64,000 bases of DNA from contig NZ_CP019893.1 in NCBI RefSeq assembly GCF_002156705.1, forward strand, positions 2,976,001-3,040,000, given 5' to 3'. Origin of the DNA: Natrarchaeobaculum aegyptiacum. GTDB lineage: Archaea; Halobacteriota; Halobacteria; Halobacteriales; Natrialbaceae. A program made the translations under genes and the position numbers. Under the pieces are notes generated by a model. It did not search any database, was not told the origin of the DNA, and saw only the letters and a program-made list of their open reading frames with translations. Positions 16,861 to 25,576 of this stretch are shown piece after piece; position 1 is the stretch's first letter; the number at the start of each line of letters is the position of its first letter.

Positions 16861-17616
16861 ATGCAAGCTGTCGTGTTGGCCGCGGGCAAGGGAACCCGCC
16901 TCCGGCCGCTCACCGAAGACAAGCCGAAGGTACTCGTCGAAGTCGACGGTAAGCCCCTGATCGAGGACGTCTTCGACAACCTCATCGACATCGGCGTCAC
17001 CGAGTTCGTCGTCGTCGTCGGCTACCAGAAAGAACAGATTATCGAGCGCTACGGTGACGATTACGAGGACGTTCCGATCACGTACACCCACCAGCGAGAA
17101 CAGCTGGGGCTTGCCCACGCCATCCTCCAGGCCGAGCCGTACGTCGAGGACGATTTCGTTCTGATGCTCGGGGACAACATTTTCCGGGCGAACCTCGGCG
17201 ACGTGATCAACCGCCAGCGCGAAGACCGGGCCGACGCGGCGTTCCTCGTCGAGGAGGTCCCCTACGAGGAGGCCTCCCGCTACGGCGTCCTCGACACCAA
17301 CGAGTACGGCGAGATCGTCGAGGTGATGGAGAAGCCGGACGATCCACCCTCCAATCTCGTGATGACCGGCTTCTACACGTTTACGCCCGCAATCTTCCAC
17401 GCCTGTCATCTCGTCCAGCCCTCCGATCGCGGCGAGTACGAACTCCCGGACGCAATCGACCTGCTCATCCAGTCCGGGCGAACCATCGACGCGATCCGGA
17501 TGGACGGCTGGCGGATCGACGTCGGCTATCCAGAAGATCGCGACAGCGCAGAAGCGCGCCTCGCGGCCGAGTCCGAAACCGGAAACGGTGCCGAACCGTC
17601 GACGACTGCCGAATAA
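16861..17616 (+). CDS. aglF: UTP--glucose-1-phosphate uridylyltransferase AglF
   Basis: A 251-aa nucleotidyltransferase that matches my recollection of Haloferax volcanii AglF closely across its length. Shared blocks include MQAVVLAAGKGTRLRPLTED, QREDRADAAFLVEEV, NLVMTGFYTFTPAIFHACHL and a C-terminal GWRIDVGYPEDRD. AglF makes UDP-glucose from glucose-1-phosphate and UTP in the N-glycosylation pathway. The ATG at 16861 is used; a TTG two codons earlier is in frame but less likely. A weak TATA-like AGTATTTGG lies about 30 nt upstream. The divergent epimerase and glm genes nearby complete a sugar-activation group. Confidence 0.9.
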   Translation: MQAVVLAAGKGTRLRPLTEDKPKVLVEVDGKPLIEDVFDNLIDIGVTEFVVVVGYQKEQIIERYGDDYEDVPITYTHQREQLGLAHAILQAEPYVEDDFVLMLGDNIFRANLGDVINRQREDRADAAFLVEEVPYEEASRYGVLDTNEYGEIVEVMEKPDDPPSNLVMTGFYTFTPAIFHACHLVQPSDRGEYELPDAIDLLIQSGRTIDAIRMDGWRIDVGYPEDRDSAEARLAAESETGNGAEPSTTAE

Positions 17617-17732
17617 GACCGCAGCGAATTTACAGCCACCTGCACCACGCCTGCGCCCCGCCTCGTCCCGACCGGTGCTACTTTCGCCGCTCGCCACGCT
17701 TTGCCCTCGCTGGTCGACCCCTCGACTCGACC

Positions 17733-20669
17733 CTATTCGTCCCCACTCCCGGTGACCTCCTCGAGTGAGGACGCCTGCAGGGAATCGACCGCGTCGGAGG
17801 CCGCTGCTCGAGTCTCGTAGGCCTGCGTACTCTCGAGCAGTCCCGTCTCGGTGGCGTCGACCAGCCGCCAGCGCCAGCCGTCGTCGGCGACGTACAGTTC
17901 GAACGCCGGCCCCTCGAGTTCGAGCACGGACGCCCGCTCGATGGCAGATCGAACGTCGTCGACTGCATCGCGGGCGTCCTCGGTCGAGGTCCACGAGTCT
18001 GCGGCAGTGGCAACGAGCTCTCCATCACCGTCGAGCAGTCGCCAGCGCCAGCGGTCGTCGTCCAACTCGACGAGGTCGAACGACGCGCCGGTGCGATCGA
18101 TCCGTCCGGCAGACGGGGCGAGTCGCCTGAGTTCGTCGACGGTCGACCGGACCATCGACTCGGTCTCGAGGGTGTCGACGGCGACGCCGAGAGGATCGCA
18201 GTCGCTCGAGACGAGCGTCCAGTGCCACTCGTCGCCGGCGCGCTCGAGTCGGATCGCCGCGGTGTCGCTCGCGAATATCGGTGCCTCGTCTGCGTGGGTC
18301 TGGAGCACCTCGACGGCCTCGTGAACAGCGTCTCGGTCGGAATAGCGCGCCGTGCCGTCGGCGATCGGTTCCCGGTCGCGATCGAGCACGCGAAAGCCCC
18401 AGTCGCCGCGGTCTGCGAGCTGGACGCTGTAGCTCCCGACCTCGTGGGTCCCAGCGTCGGCTACGACCGCCCGGACCTCCGCGATGTGGTCGACCAGCTC
18501 GTCTCGCGTCGTGAAGCCGCCCCCGGCGACCGCAACCGCGTCGCCTCCCGGAAGGACGAACCGCCAGCGCCACTCCTCGGCCGGGTACGGCTGAAAGACC
18601 GGTCCCTCGAGCCGATGGACGGCCGCGTCCAGATGGTCGAGCAGGCGCGTCATCGCCTCCTGAGCGGCGTCTCGCGTGGGATGGACGGCCGGTCCAAGAG
18701 CGACGAGTTTGCCGGTGCTGTCGATCAGCCGCCAGCGCCAGCCGTCGTCGGCGACGAACAGTTCGAACGCTGCGGTTTCGATCTCGAGGACGTCGGCGTC
18801 GGGGGCCTGCTGTTTCAACGTGACCATCGCCTCGGCGGCCTCGGTCCGCGAGTCGTGTTCCGTCCCGCTGTCGGCGAGCACGCTCCCGTCTTCGTCGATC
18901 AGTCGCCAGCGCCACTCGCCCGAGTCGGTCTCGTAGACCCGGAACGCCGCGTCCTCGAACTCGATGAGTTCTGCCTCACGGGCCTGCTCGCGGACGCGCT
19001 CGATCGCGTCGCCGACCGCCTCGGCATCGGCCGCGGGTTCGGGACCGACGGCGACGACGTCGCGTTCGGCGGTGACGAGCCGCCAGTACCAGCCGTCACC
19101 ACCGCCCGCAGCGTCGTCACTCGAGGTCCCACTCGATGCGCCCTGTCGATCGTACTCCGACTGGGACTGTCGATCGGCTGTCGTCTCCCCGGGCGATCCG
19201 GAGGCCGTCTCCTCGGGTGACAGTGAACTCGTCTCCTCGGGTGTTTCAGGACCTGCACCGCGAATCGGATCGGTGGCCGTAGCCGTCTCCCGGCCGGCAA
19301 CGTCCGCGTCGCTGGACGGCTGCTCCGACGATGGCGACGCGCCGTCCGTCCGTACGTCGTCTCGGGCGACGGCCGTCGGTACTCGATCGCCCCCTGAGCC
19401 GTCCGGGCCGTTCTGGGAGAAGACCTCGAACGCAGCGTCCTCGAGCCCGAGGACGTCCGCATCGGGTGCGTGCTCGGCGAACAGGTCGGCCGTTCGTTCC
19501 GCGTCGTCCCGACTCGAGGTTACGTCTGACGACCGGGCGACGACGCGGCCGGTTCCGTCGACGAGTCGCCAGTGCCAGCAGTCGCCCTCCCGATACCGTT
19601 CGTACGCGGGCTCGCCGGCGACCGTCACCGCAGCCGACTCGAGCCCCGATCGTACCTCGTCGGCCGCAGTCTCCGCGTCCCGCCGCGTGTCGTACCGTTC
19701 GGTCGCGTCCGCGAGAACGTCGTGGTCCTCGTCGACGAACCGCCACGACCAGTCGTCGCCGTCTTCGTACAGTTCGACGCCGACCCGGTCGACGGACACG
19801 ACGCGGGCATCCACGAGTGCCTCGAGGAACGGATCGATCGCCGCATCGGCCCGGTCGGGATCGGGGTATCCGTCGGTGCTCTCGGCGAGGGGAGTCCGTT
19901 CGTCGTCGAGTAACTGCCAGTACCACCGACCGTCTCGTCGGATGATCGCGAACGCGGCCGTCCTGGCGTCGAGAACGTCGGCGTTCGGGCCGTGGTCGGT
20001 CACGGTGGTGACCGCATCCCGTGCGTCAGACCGGGTTTCGGACGCTCGAGCCGCGGTGGCGAGCGTGGTGCCGTTCGAGCGAACCAGCGACCAGTGCCAG
20101 CGCCCGTCCCCGTCTTCGTACAGCCGGATCGCCGCGTCTCGAATCGCCCGTAGCCCTGCGTCGTCGATCACATCTCGAAGCGCCTCGACGTCTGCCGCGG
20201 TCTCGTCTCGGGCGGATGTGCCCTGAGAGCCCTCGGCGACGGTCTCGAGTCGGTGGATGCGCACCGGCCACTCGTCGTCCCCCGGGCGGGTTGCGACGTG
20301 GACTCGTTCCCCGGCGGCGACGGGAACGCCCATCTCGTCGGTCGCGACGTCGGCTCGATCGGCTCCGTCGACCTCGTGCTGACGGTCGAGAAAGCGAATC
20401 AGGACGACGACACACCCGAGCACTGCCAGCCCGAGGAAGATCGCGACGCCGGTGTGCAGTTCCAGTCCCCGGTCCGTCCAGCGAACCGCGGCGACCGATC
20501 CCGGAAACGTGAGACCGGCGGCGGGTGCTGCGACTGCGGCGAGGACGAGCCGTCCGTCGTCTCCCTGGCCGCTCGAGCCGTGGGTGTTCGCCGGCGCTCG
20601 CCGCAGCCAGTCGACGACGCGAACGGCGAGTCTCGCCGCGTCCCGGCGAACGGCGCTCGAGACAGCCAT
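17733..20669 (-). CDS. Membrane-anchored protein with twelve tandem DUF1508 (YegP-like) modules
   Basis: A 978-aa protein. Residues about 40-110 contain two hydrophobic segments (LVLAAVAAPAAGLTFPGSVA and HTGVAIFLGLAVLGCVVVLI), so the N-terminus is membrane-embedded. From about residue 170 to the end I count twelve modules of about 58 residues, each with a core such as FELYVADDGWRWRLVDATE (aromatic-WxWRLV) followed by a Ser/Thr-Arg-Ala-A helix, which is the DUF1508 pattern. Module 5 is interrupted by an acidic, Ser/Thr/Pro-rich insert. Haloarchaeal DUF1508 proteins normally have one to a few modules. No function is established; a scaffold or binding role is possible. Its upstream region holds AT-rich ATAATAATAGG as a possible promoter. 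Confidence 0.8.
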   Translation of the reverse strand: MAVSSAVRRDAARLAVRVVDWLRRAPANTHGSSGQGDDGRLVLAAVAAPAAGLTFPGSVAAVRWTDRGLELHTGVAIFLGLAVLGCVVVLIRFLDRQHEVDGADRADVATDEMGVPVAAGERVHVATRPGDDEWPVRIHRLETVAEGSQGTSARDETAADVEALRDVIDDAGLRAIRDAAIRLYEDGDGRWHWSLVRSNGTTLATAARASETRSDARDAVTTVTDHGPNADVLDARTAAFAIIRRDGRWYWQLLDDERTPLAESTDGYPDPDRADAAIDPFLEALVDARVVSVDRVGVELYEDGDDWSWRFVDEDHDVLADATERYDTRRDAETAADEVRSGLESAAVTVAGEPAYERYREGDCWHWRLVDGTGRVVARSSDVTSSRDDAERTADLFAEHAPDADVLGLEDAAFEVFSQNGPDGSGGDRVPTAVARDDVRTDGASPSSEQPSSDADVAGRETATATDPIRGAGPETPEETSSLSPEETASGSPGETTADRQSQSEYDRQGASSGTSSDDAAGGGDGWYWRLVTAERDVVAVGPEPAADAEAVGDAIERVREQAREAELIEFEDAAFRVYETDSGEWRWRLIDEDGSVLADSGTEHDSRTEAAEAMVTLKQQAPDADVLEIETAAFELFVADDGWRWRLIDSTGKLVALGPAVHPTRDAAQEAMTRLLDHLDAAVHRLEGPVFQPYPAEEWRWRFVLPGGDAVAVAGGGFTTRDELVDHIAEVRAVVADAGTHEVGSYSVQLADRGDWGFRVLDRDREPIADGTARYSDRDAVHEAVEVLQTHADEAPIFASDTAAIRLERAGDEWHWTLVSSDCDPLGVAVDTLETESMVRSTVDELRRLAPSAGRIDRTGASFDLVELDDDRWRWRLLDGDGELVATAADSWTSTEDARDAVDDVRSAIERASVLELEGPAFELYVADDGWRWRLVDATETGLLESTQAYETRAAASDAVDSLQASSLEEVTGSGDE

Positions 20670-21127
20670 GTGTCTCCGTCGGAGAGCCGGCGGATCATAA
20701 TAATAGGCACCTTACGAACCGTCGGATTCCGACGGGCCGAGTGCCGTTTCCCAGTACAGCGCGTCTGGGCAGAACCGCACCGACTATAAACCGCTTCGGG
20801 AGGTGCCGAACAGTCACGAGTACGAGACCGTGAATCGGCGGTCTGGACGTGGAAGGAACGCTTACATCCAGTCTGACAGCCACGCCCACTCACCGTCGAC
20901 GGTCGCCTGCTGTCCGCTGGATATCGGCCGGGGCTGAACCCCCGTCGTTGGAATTGATCGGGTATATGGGGCAGTCGCCGGTGCCGACCGCCGGCGATTG
21001 TGACGGTCGTTGGCATCGATCCGTCGTCGACAGGGACTGCGGCTGGACCAGTCCGTCGGCCGACGGGACTGTCAGGCCTACCAGTGTATGACGTACGCTT
21101 ATACGCTCTCGCCAGTACGTTTGGGGT
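20670..21127. other. Intergenic region between the DUF1508 protein and crtD
   Basis: About 458 nt with no supportable gene; short ORFs on both strands lack family features. It holds an AT-rich ATAATAATA stretch near 20698 that could serve the minus-strand gene, and the crtD promoter at its right end. Confidence 0.5.
21096..21105 (+). promoter_or_regulatory. TATA box of the crtD-lyeJ operon
   Basis: CGCTTATACG lies 23-32 nt before the ATG at 21128, the spacing expected for a leaderless haloarchaeal transcript. Confidence 0.5.
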
Positions 21128-22663
21128 ATGCAACCGCTGGCCGGCGAGTCTGTCGTGGTGATCGGGAGCGGATTCGGCGGACTCTCGAGCGCCTGTTACC
21201 TCGCTGACGCCGGGGCCGACGTCAGGGTCGTCGAGAAGAACGAACAGTTGGGCGGTCGGGCGAGTGTCCTGGAGCGCGATGGCTTCCGGTTCGATATGGG
21301 ACCGTCGTGGTACCTGATGCCGGACGTATTCGAGCGATTCTTCGCGGACTTCGACCGCACCCCGACGGACTACTACGACCTCGAGCATCTGGACCCACAC
21401 TATCGTATCTTCTTCAAGGAGAGCTCCGAACTCGATTCTGTGGATCCTGCCAGCGAGCACCACTCGAGCGTGCACGGCGATCGCGTCGACATCACGCCCG
21501 ACCTCGAGCGAACCAAGGAGATTTTCGAGGAGTACGAGGCAGGTGCCGGGGAGACCCTAGAGCGCTACCTCGAAAAATCACGGGAGAACTACGAGGTGGG
21601 GATGGAACACTTCGTCTACGAAGATCGCCCGCGACTGCGCGATTACCTCGACCTGGACGTCGCCCGGAACGCTCGCGGGCTCTCGCTGATCGGGTCGATG
21701 CAGGGCCACGTCGAGGACTACTTCGATCACCCGCGGCTCCAGCAGATCATGCAGTACACGCTGGTCTTCCTCGGCGGGTCCCCCTCGAACACGCCAGCGC
21801 TGTACAACCTGATGAGTCACGTCGACTTCAACCTCGGCGTCTGGTACCCCGAGGGTGGCATCGGCAGCGTCGTCGACGCCATCGTCGACCTCGGAACTGA
21901 ACTCGGCGTCGAGTACGAGATCGGCCGGCCGGTCACCGAGATCAAGGGCCGCGAGGGCGCATTTCTGCTCGAGACGCCCGACGGTCCGATCGAGGCCGAT
22001 CTGGTGGTCAGTAACGCCGATTACGCCCACACGGAACAGGAACTCCTCCCGTCGCCAGGACAGAGCTACGACGCCGATTACTGGGAGTCACGGACCTACG
22101 CGCCGTCGGCGTTCCTGCTGTACCTCGGCGTCGAAGGAACGGTCGGCGAACTGGCCCACCACACGCTCGTGTTGCCGTCCGACTGGGATCGTCACTTCGA
22201 CCAGATCTTCGAGGACCCGCAGTGGCCGGACGATCCCGCCTACTACGTCTGCGCACCGAGCGAGACCGACGAGACGGTCGCTCCCGAGGGCCACAGCGCG
22301 CTCTTCGTGCTCGTCCCGATCGCACCCGGACTCGAGGACGACACCGGGACCCGAGACCAGTACCGCGATGTGGTGCTCGACGATCTGGCCAGGCACACGG
22401 GGACGGACCTGCGAGACCGGATCGTCCTCGAGGAGCGCTTTTGCGTCTCGGACTTCGCCAGTCGGTACAACAGCTACGACGGGACGGCCCTCGGGTTAGC
22501 TCACACCTTGCGCCAGACTGCACTCTTCCGGCCGCCCCATCGGTCGAAGGGCGTCGACGGGCTCTACCACGTCGGTGGCGACACGACGCCCGGCATCGGG
22601 ATGCCGATGTGTCTCATCAGCGGTGAGTTGACCGCAAGCAAGGTACTCGAGGACCACGCCTAG
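21128..22663 (+). CDS. crtD: Phytoene-desaturase-family flavoprotein, probable carotenoid 3,4-desaturase
   Basis: A 511-aa FAD-dependent carotenoid desaturase. The dinucleotide-binding start is VVVIGSGFGGLSSACYLADA, followed by EKNEQLGGRASVLERDGFRF and DMGPSWYLMPDVFERFF. The C-terminal CrtI signature is GLYHVGGDTTPGIGMPMCLI. In haloarchaea the copy located next to the lycopene elongase gene is CrtD, which introduces the 3,4 double bond during bacterioruberin synthesis. The gene ends 6 nt before the prenyltransferase gene, so they are cotranscribed. A lycopene-forming CrtI role cannot be excluded from sequence alone; the linkage to lyeJ decides my call. Confidence 0.85.
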   Translation: MQPLAGESVVVIGSGFGGLSSACYLADAGADVRVVEKNEQLGGRASVLERDGFRFDMGPSWYLMPDVFERFFADFDRTPTDYYDLEHLDPHYRIFFKESSELDSVDPASEHHSSVHGDRVDITPDLERTKEIFEEYEAGAGETLERYLEKSRENYEVGMEHFVYEDRPRLRDYLDLDVARNARGLSLIGSMQGHVEDYFDHPRLQQIMQYTLVFLGGSPSNTPALYNLMSHVDFNLGVWYPEGGIGSVVDAIVDLGTELGVEYEIGRPVTEIKGREGAFLLETPDGPIEADLVVSNADYAHTEQELLPSPGQSYDADYWESRTYAPSAFLLYLGVEGTVGELAHHTLVLPSDWDRHFDQIFEDPQWPDDPAYYVCAPSETDETVAPEGHSALFVLVPIAPGLEDDTGTRDQYRDVVLDDLARHTGTDLRDRIVLEERFCVSDFASRYNSYDGTALGLAHTLRQTALFRPPHRSKGVDGLYHVGGDTTPGIGMPMCLISGELTASKVLEDHA

Positions 22664-22669
22664 GACAGT

Positions 22670-23680
22670 ATGGCTCGAGAAGGGGCGGGTTCCGGCGGTG
22701 GCAATACCAGCAGTGGCGATTCTGGCGACGATTCCGGCGGCGTTTCCAACGGTGGCCCCGGCACCGACGAGGCCGGCAGCGATCGTCCAGAAGCCACTGC
22801 CATCGGTGATCGCTCGTCCTCGAGCCCTTCGTCTTCGACACACTCCCTCTCGAGTCTCCGATACCTGCTGATCCTCTCGCGACCGCGGTTCTGGCTCTAC
22901 CTCGCGGGGCCGGTGATCGTCGGCGTCGTCTACGGTGCGACGACGGTCGAGCAGCTGTTCACACCTATTACCGTCGGCCTGTTCGCGTACTTCCTGCTGC
23001 CGGCGAACGTGTTCCTCTACGGGATCAACGACGTCTTCGACAGCGAGATCGACGCCGCGAATCCGAAGAAAGCCGACAGGGAGGCCCGCTATCGCGGCCA
23101 GCGATTCGTCCCGGTGGTCGTCGCTGTCTCTGCGATGCTGTCGCTTGCGTTCGTTCCGGCTCTCCCCGCAGACGCCCTGTTCTGGATCGCCGTCTTCCTC
23201 GTGCTCGGGGCGGCCTACAGCGCGCCGCCGGTCCGGTTCAAGACCACGCCCCTGCTGGACTCGCTTTCGAACGGTCTCTACGTCGCTCCCGGTATCGCGG
23301 CGTACGTCGCCGTCGCGGGGAGCCAGCCGCCTGCACTCGCCATCCTCGGCGGCTGGCTGTGGGCGATGGGGATGCACACCTTTTCTGCGATCCCCGACAT
23401 CGAACCGGACCGCGAGACCGGGATCCGGACCACTGCGACCGTCCTCGGCGAGCGACCGACCTACGCCTACTGCGGGCTGTGCTGGCTCGGGAGCGCCGTC
23501 GCGTTCGCCGCGGTCGACCCTCGCCTCGGCGCACTGCTCGGCGTCTACCCGCTGCTCGTGGCCGTCGTCGCCGCCTCGAGCGTCTCCGTCCACCGCGCCT
23601 ACTGGTGGTTCCCGGCGATCAACACGCTCGTGGGGACGGCGCTGACGATGGGCGGGCTCTGGGTACTCGTTCACGCGTGA
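22670..23680 (+). CDS. lyeJ: UbiA-family prenyltransferase, lycopene elongase
   Basis: A 336-aa membrane enzyme. The first about 60 residues are a Gly/Ser/Asp-rich hydrophilic extension that is unusual for the family. The UbiA core then shows the first Asp-rich motif NDVFDSEIDAANPKKADREA near residue 120 and the second as DIEPDRETG near residue 243, with about eight hydrophobic helices. LyeJ adds C5 isoprene units to lycopene at both ends on the way to bacterioruberin. It follows crtD by 6 nt. The third gene usually found here, cruF, is not present downstream. Confidence 0.85.
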   Translation: MAREGAGSGGGNTSSGDSGDDSGGVSNGGPGTDEAGSDRPEATAIGDRSSSSPSSSTHSLSSLRYLLILSRPRFWLYLAGPVIVGVVYGATTVEQLFTPITVGLFAYFLLPANVFLYGINDVFDSEIDAANPKKADREARYRGQRFVPVVVAVSAMLSLAFVPALPADALFWIAVFLVLGAAYSAPPVRFKTTPLLDSLSNGLYVAPGIAAYVAVAGSQPPALAILGGWLWAMGMHTFSAIPDIEPDRETGIRTTATVLGERPTYAYCGLCWLGSAVAFAAVDPRLGALLGVYPLLVAVVAASSVSVHRAYWWFPAINTLVGTALTMGGLWVLVHA

Positions 23681-23847
23681 CCGGTCTGTTTGATGCTGGT
23701 CGATGACTCGAGCACTTGTCGGCACACTCGAGCGGCGAAACCAGATCCGATCGGTACACTCGACCTGATCGGCACATCTGAGCTATGGGCGGTGACTGTA
23801 GACGACGAACTCGAGGCTGTGGCTCGGTTCCTGATCGAGGTCGGGGC

Positions 23848-24177
23848 CTAGTTGTACTCGCGCCAGCGGTGTCCACACTCGGTGCACTTGAAGAACCGCG
23901 TGGGCGGTTCGTCAGCCGAGGCGGTCTGTTTGAGCGTGTACCACGCTTCCTGTGTGCCACACTCGTCGCAGACGACGTCCGTCGACTTCGGCTTCCCCTC
24001 GAAGTTCGCGTCCTCCGTCGACTCGATCACCTCGTCGCCGGTCTGGGCTTCCGTCGTGACGAACGCCGCCTCGGCATCCCGATCGCGCGCGCTTGAGGTG
24101 TCACACTCCTCGTTCGTACAGACCATCCGATCGCCGTCGGCTTTCATCATCGAGCCGCACTCGTCGCAAAATTGCAT
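23848..24177 (-). CDS. tfs: Transcription elongation/cleavage factor TFS
   Basis: A 109-aa protein with two zinc ribbons. The N-terminal one is MQFCDECGSMM with a later CTNEEC, and the C-terminal TFIIS-type ribbon uses CDECG, and CTECGHRW near the end. The acidic tip SADEPPTRFF contains the Asp-Glu pair that reaches into the RNA polymerase active site to stimulate cleavage of backtracked RNA. The ATG at 24177 is used rather than one 27 nt upstream, since it places the first zinc ribbon at the N-terminus as in all TFS proteins. Confidence 0.93.
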   Translation of the reverse strand: MQFCDECGSMMKADGDRMVCTNEECDTSSARDRDAEAAFVTTEAQTGDEVIESTEDANFEGKPKSTDVVCDECGTQEAWYTLKQTASADEPPTRFFKCTECGHRWREYN

Positions 24178-24257
24178 ACGTCGGCGTAGGTGTCGGGGAT
24201 GCAAAAGTGCTACTCGAGCGTCTCGCTGCTACTCCAACTCGTCCCGTAATACGAGCC

Positions 24258-24680
24258 CTAGGCGGAACCGTCTCGAAATCGCTCGAGTGGGACGTCTGAA
24301 ACCTCGTCGTAATCGTCGTCGCCACCAACGATGAGCATGGCTCCGAGAGTGTCTGCAGTTGCCAGAGCGAACGAATCTCCTAACGCTGGATTATATTCGA
24401 AGACGTAGTCCGATGCGTCGCTCCAGAGCGATTCCACACCGACACCCTCGATTCCAAGATCGCGTAGCCAGTCGACGTACTCGTCCGCTGTTTCTCGCCC
24501 ATACTTTCGAGCGAGGGTGTATCTCACTTCCGCCAGGTTGACGAAGTTGACGTAGGCGTTCACGTCTTCGGCGGCAACAGCGTCGAGGAACGTTTCGACG
24601 ACGTCGCTTCCGGGTTCATCCGTCGCATGTGCGATCAACGGTTCGGCGTCGAAAACGACGTCTTCTGGTACCGTCGTCAT
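24258..24680 (-). CDS. vapC: PIN-domain ribonuclease toxin (VapC family)
   Basis: A 140-aa PIN domain protein. Acidic metal-binding positions are visible in VVFDAEPLIAHA near the N-terminus, NLAEVRYTLARKYG in the middle and ALGDSFALATA near residue 100. VapC toxins cleave RNA and are held inactive by a cognate VapB. The start overlaps the stop of the upstream AbrB-type gene by ATGA, the standard toxin-antitoxin coupling. The RNA target is unknown. Confidence 0.85.
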   Translation of the reverse strand: MTTVPEDVVFDAEPLIAHATDEPGSDVVETFLDAVAAEDVNAYVNFVNLAEVRYTLARKYGRETADEYVDWLRDLGIEGVGVESLWSDASDYVFEYNPALGDSFALATADTLGAMLIVGGDDDYDEVSDVPLERFRDGSA

Positions 24681-24973
24681 GTCTCGAATTGGGATTCGCG
24701 CTCGTTTCGGTCCTGTTTTCGTTTGTCTCTGAGTATTTGTGTAGCGGGAGTGTCGGTTTTTGGTTCTTGGCGGGATGCAAATCCACGCATCTCACTCGGT
24801 GACCGAACCTGCTCGACGACGACGTCTCCGTCTTCGGTTTCGCGGAAGAGGACCTTTCCTGGCGCTTCGATACCAAGCTTGTCACGGAACCGCTTCGGTA
24901 TCGTCGCCTGTCCGTGTTTGGTGACGGAAACGACCTCTTTCTCTGAATCAGAGGGGTGTTCTGACTTACTCAT
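24677..24973 (-). CDS. vapB: AbrB/SpoVT-fold antitoxin (VapB family)
   Basis: A 98-aa protein whose central part, VSVTKHGQATIPKRFRDKLG, is a clear AbrB/MazE-type swapped-hairpin DNA-binding domain. The C-terminus (about residues 55-98) is highly charged and would wrap the toxin. It precedes and overlaps vapC by 4 nt. Such antitoxins usually repress their own promoter, so the short intergenic stretch beyond 24973 is the expected operator, though I could not identify a specific repeat there. Confidence 0.82.
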   Translation of the reverse strand: MSKSEHPSDSEKEVVSVTKHGQATIPKRFRDKLGIEAPGKVLFRETEDGDVVVEQVRSPSEMRGFASRQEPKTDTPATQILRDKRKQDRNERESQFET

Positions 24974-25060
24974 AGTTCATAGATACGGTGCACTCATACG
25001 AAAGCGTTCTCCCTGTGAGTTTGCGAGTCCGGCGGGGGTTGGTGGGGTATCCACGACGTC

Positions 25061-25576
25061 TCAGTACTCGCGCTCGAGCGCCTCGTCCTCGAGGACGACG
25101 GGACAGTCCACGACCCGGAACGTCCCGAGGTCGGTCAGTTCGATAATTTCGGTGCCCTCGAGCCCGCAGCTAACGTCGGGCGGGGCCGAGAAGTGCTCAC
25201 ACTGTTTGCAGTAGCGGTGGGCGTCGATTTCGCGTTCGTCGCGGTCGTCCTCGAGCGGCGGCGTCTCGGTTGAGGTGTCCTCCTCGAGCCGTTCCCAGAG
25301 TCGGTCACTGTCGAGTTCCGAGACCGTGTGCTGGTCGAAGAGGCGGTCAGCCTCCGTCTGGGTACCGGCGTCAGTACTCGAGGCGGTCTCCCGCTCGCCG
25401 ACGCTGGCTGCGAGGTCGGCCAGCGGCGCTTCCGTCGGATCGTACGTGACCTCGCGCTCACTCGTCTGGTCAGGAATCCCACTGGCCCGAGTCTCGTCGT
25501 CAGCCTCGAGCGTTCCGCCAGCGTCACTCGCACTGTCGGTATCGTCTGGTCCACTGGCCGGCTGGTCGTCGCTCAT
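25061..25576 (-). CDS. Haloarchaeal hypothetical protein with a C-terminal cysteine cluster
   Basis: A 171-aa acidic protein I do not recognise. Residues 1-120 are low-complexity and Asp/Glu/Ser/Thr-rich. The C-terminal 50 residues are better ordered and contain HRYCKQCEHFSAPPDVSCGLEG and VVDCPVV, four cysteines that could bind zinc. Its start codon overlaps the stop of the upstream gene by one nucleotide (TGATG), so the two are translationally coupled and probably act together. Confidence 0.65.
   Translation of the reverse strand: MSDDQPASGPDDTDSASDAGGTLEADDETRASGIPDQTSEREVTYDPTEAPLADLAASVGERETASSTDAGTQTEADRLFDQHTVSELDSDRLWERLEEDTSTETPPLEDDRDEREIDAHRYCKQCEHFSAPPDVSCGLEGTEIIELTDLGTFRVVDCPVVLEDEALEREY

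Noticed and set aside
23693-23851. 52-aa plus-strand ORF ending in ELEAVARFLIEVGA, between lyeJ and tfs
   Set aside because: The C-terminal end looks protein-like, but the N-terminal half does not, it overlaps the tfs stop, and there is no promoter. It might be a gene remnant.
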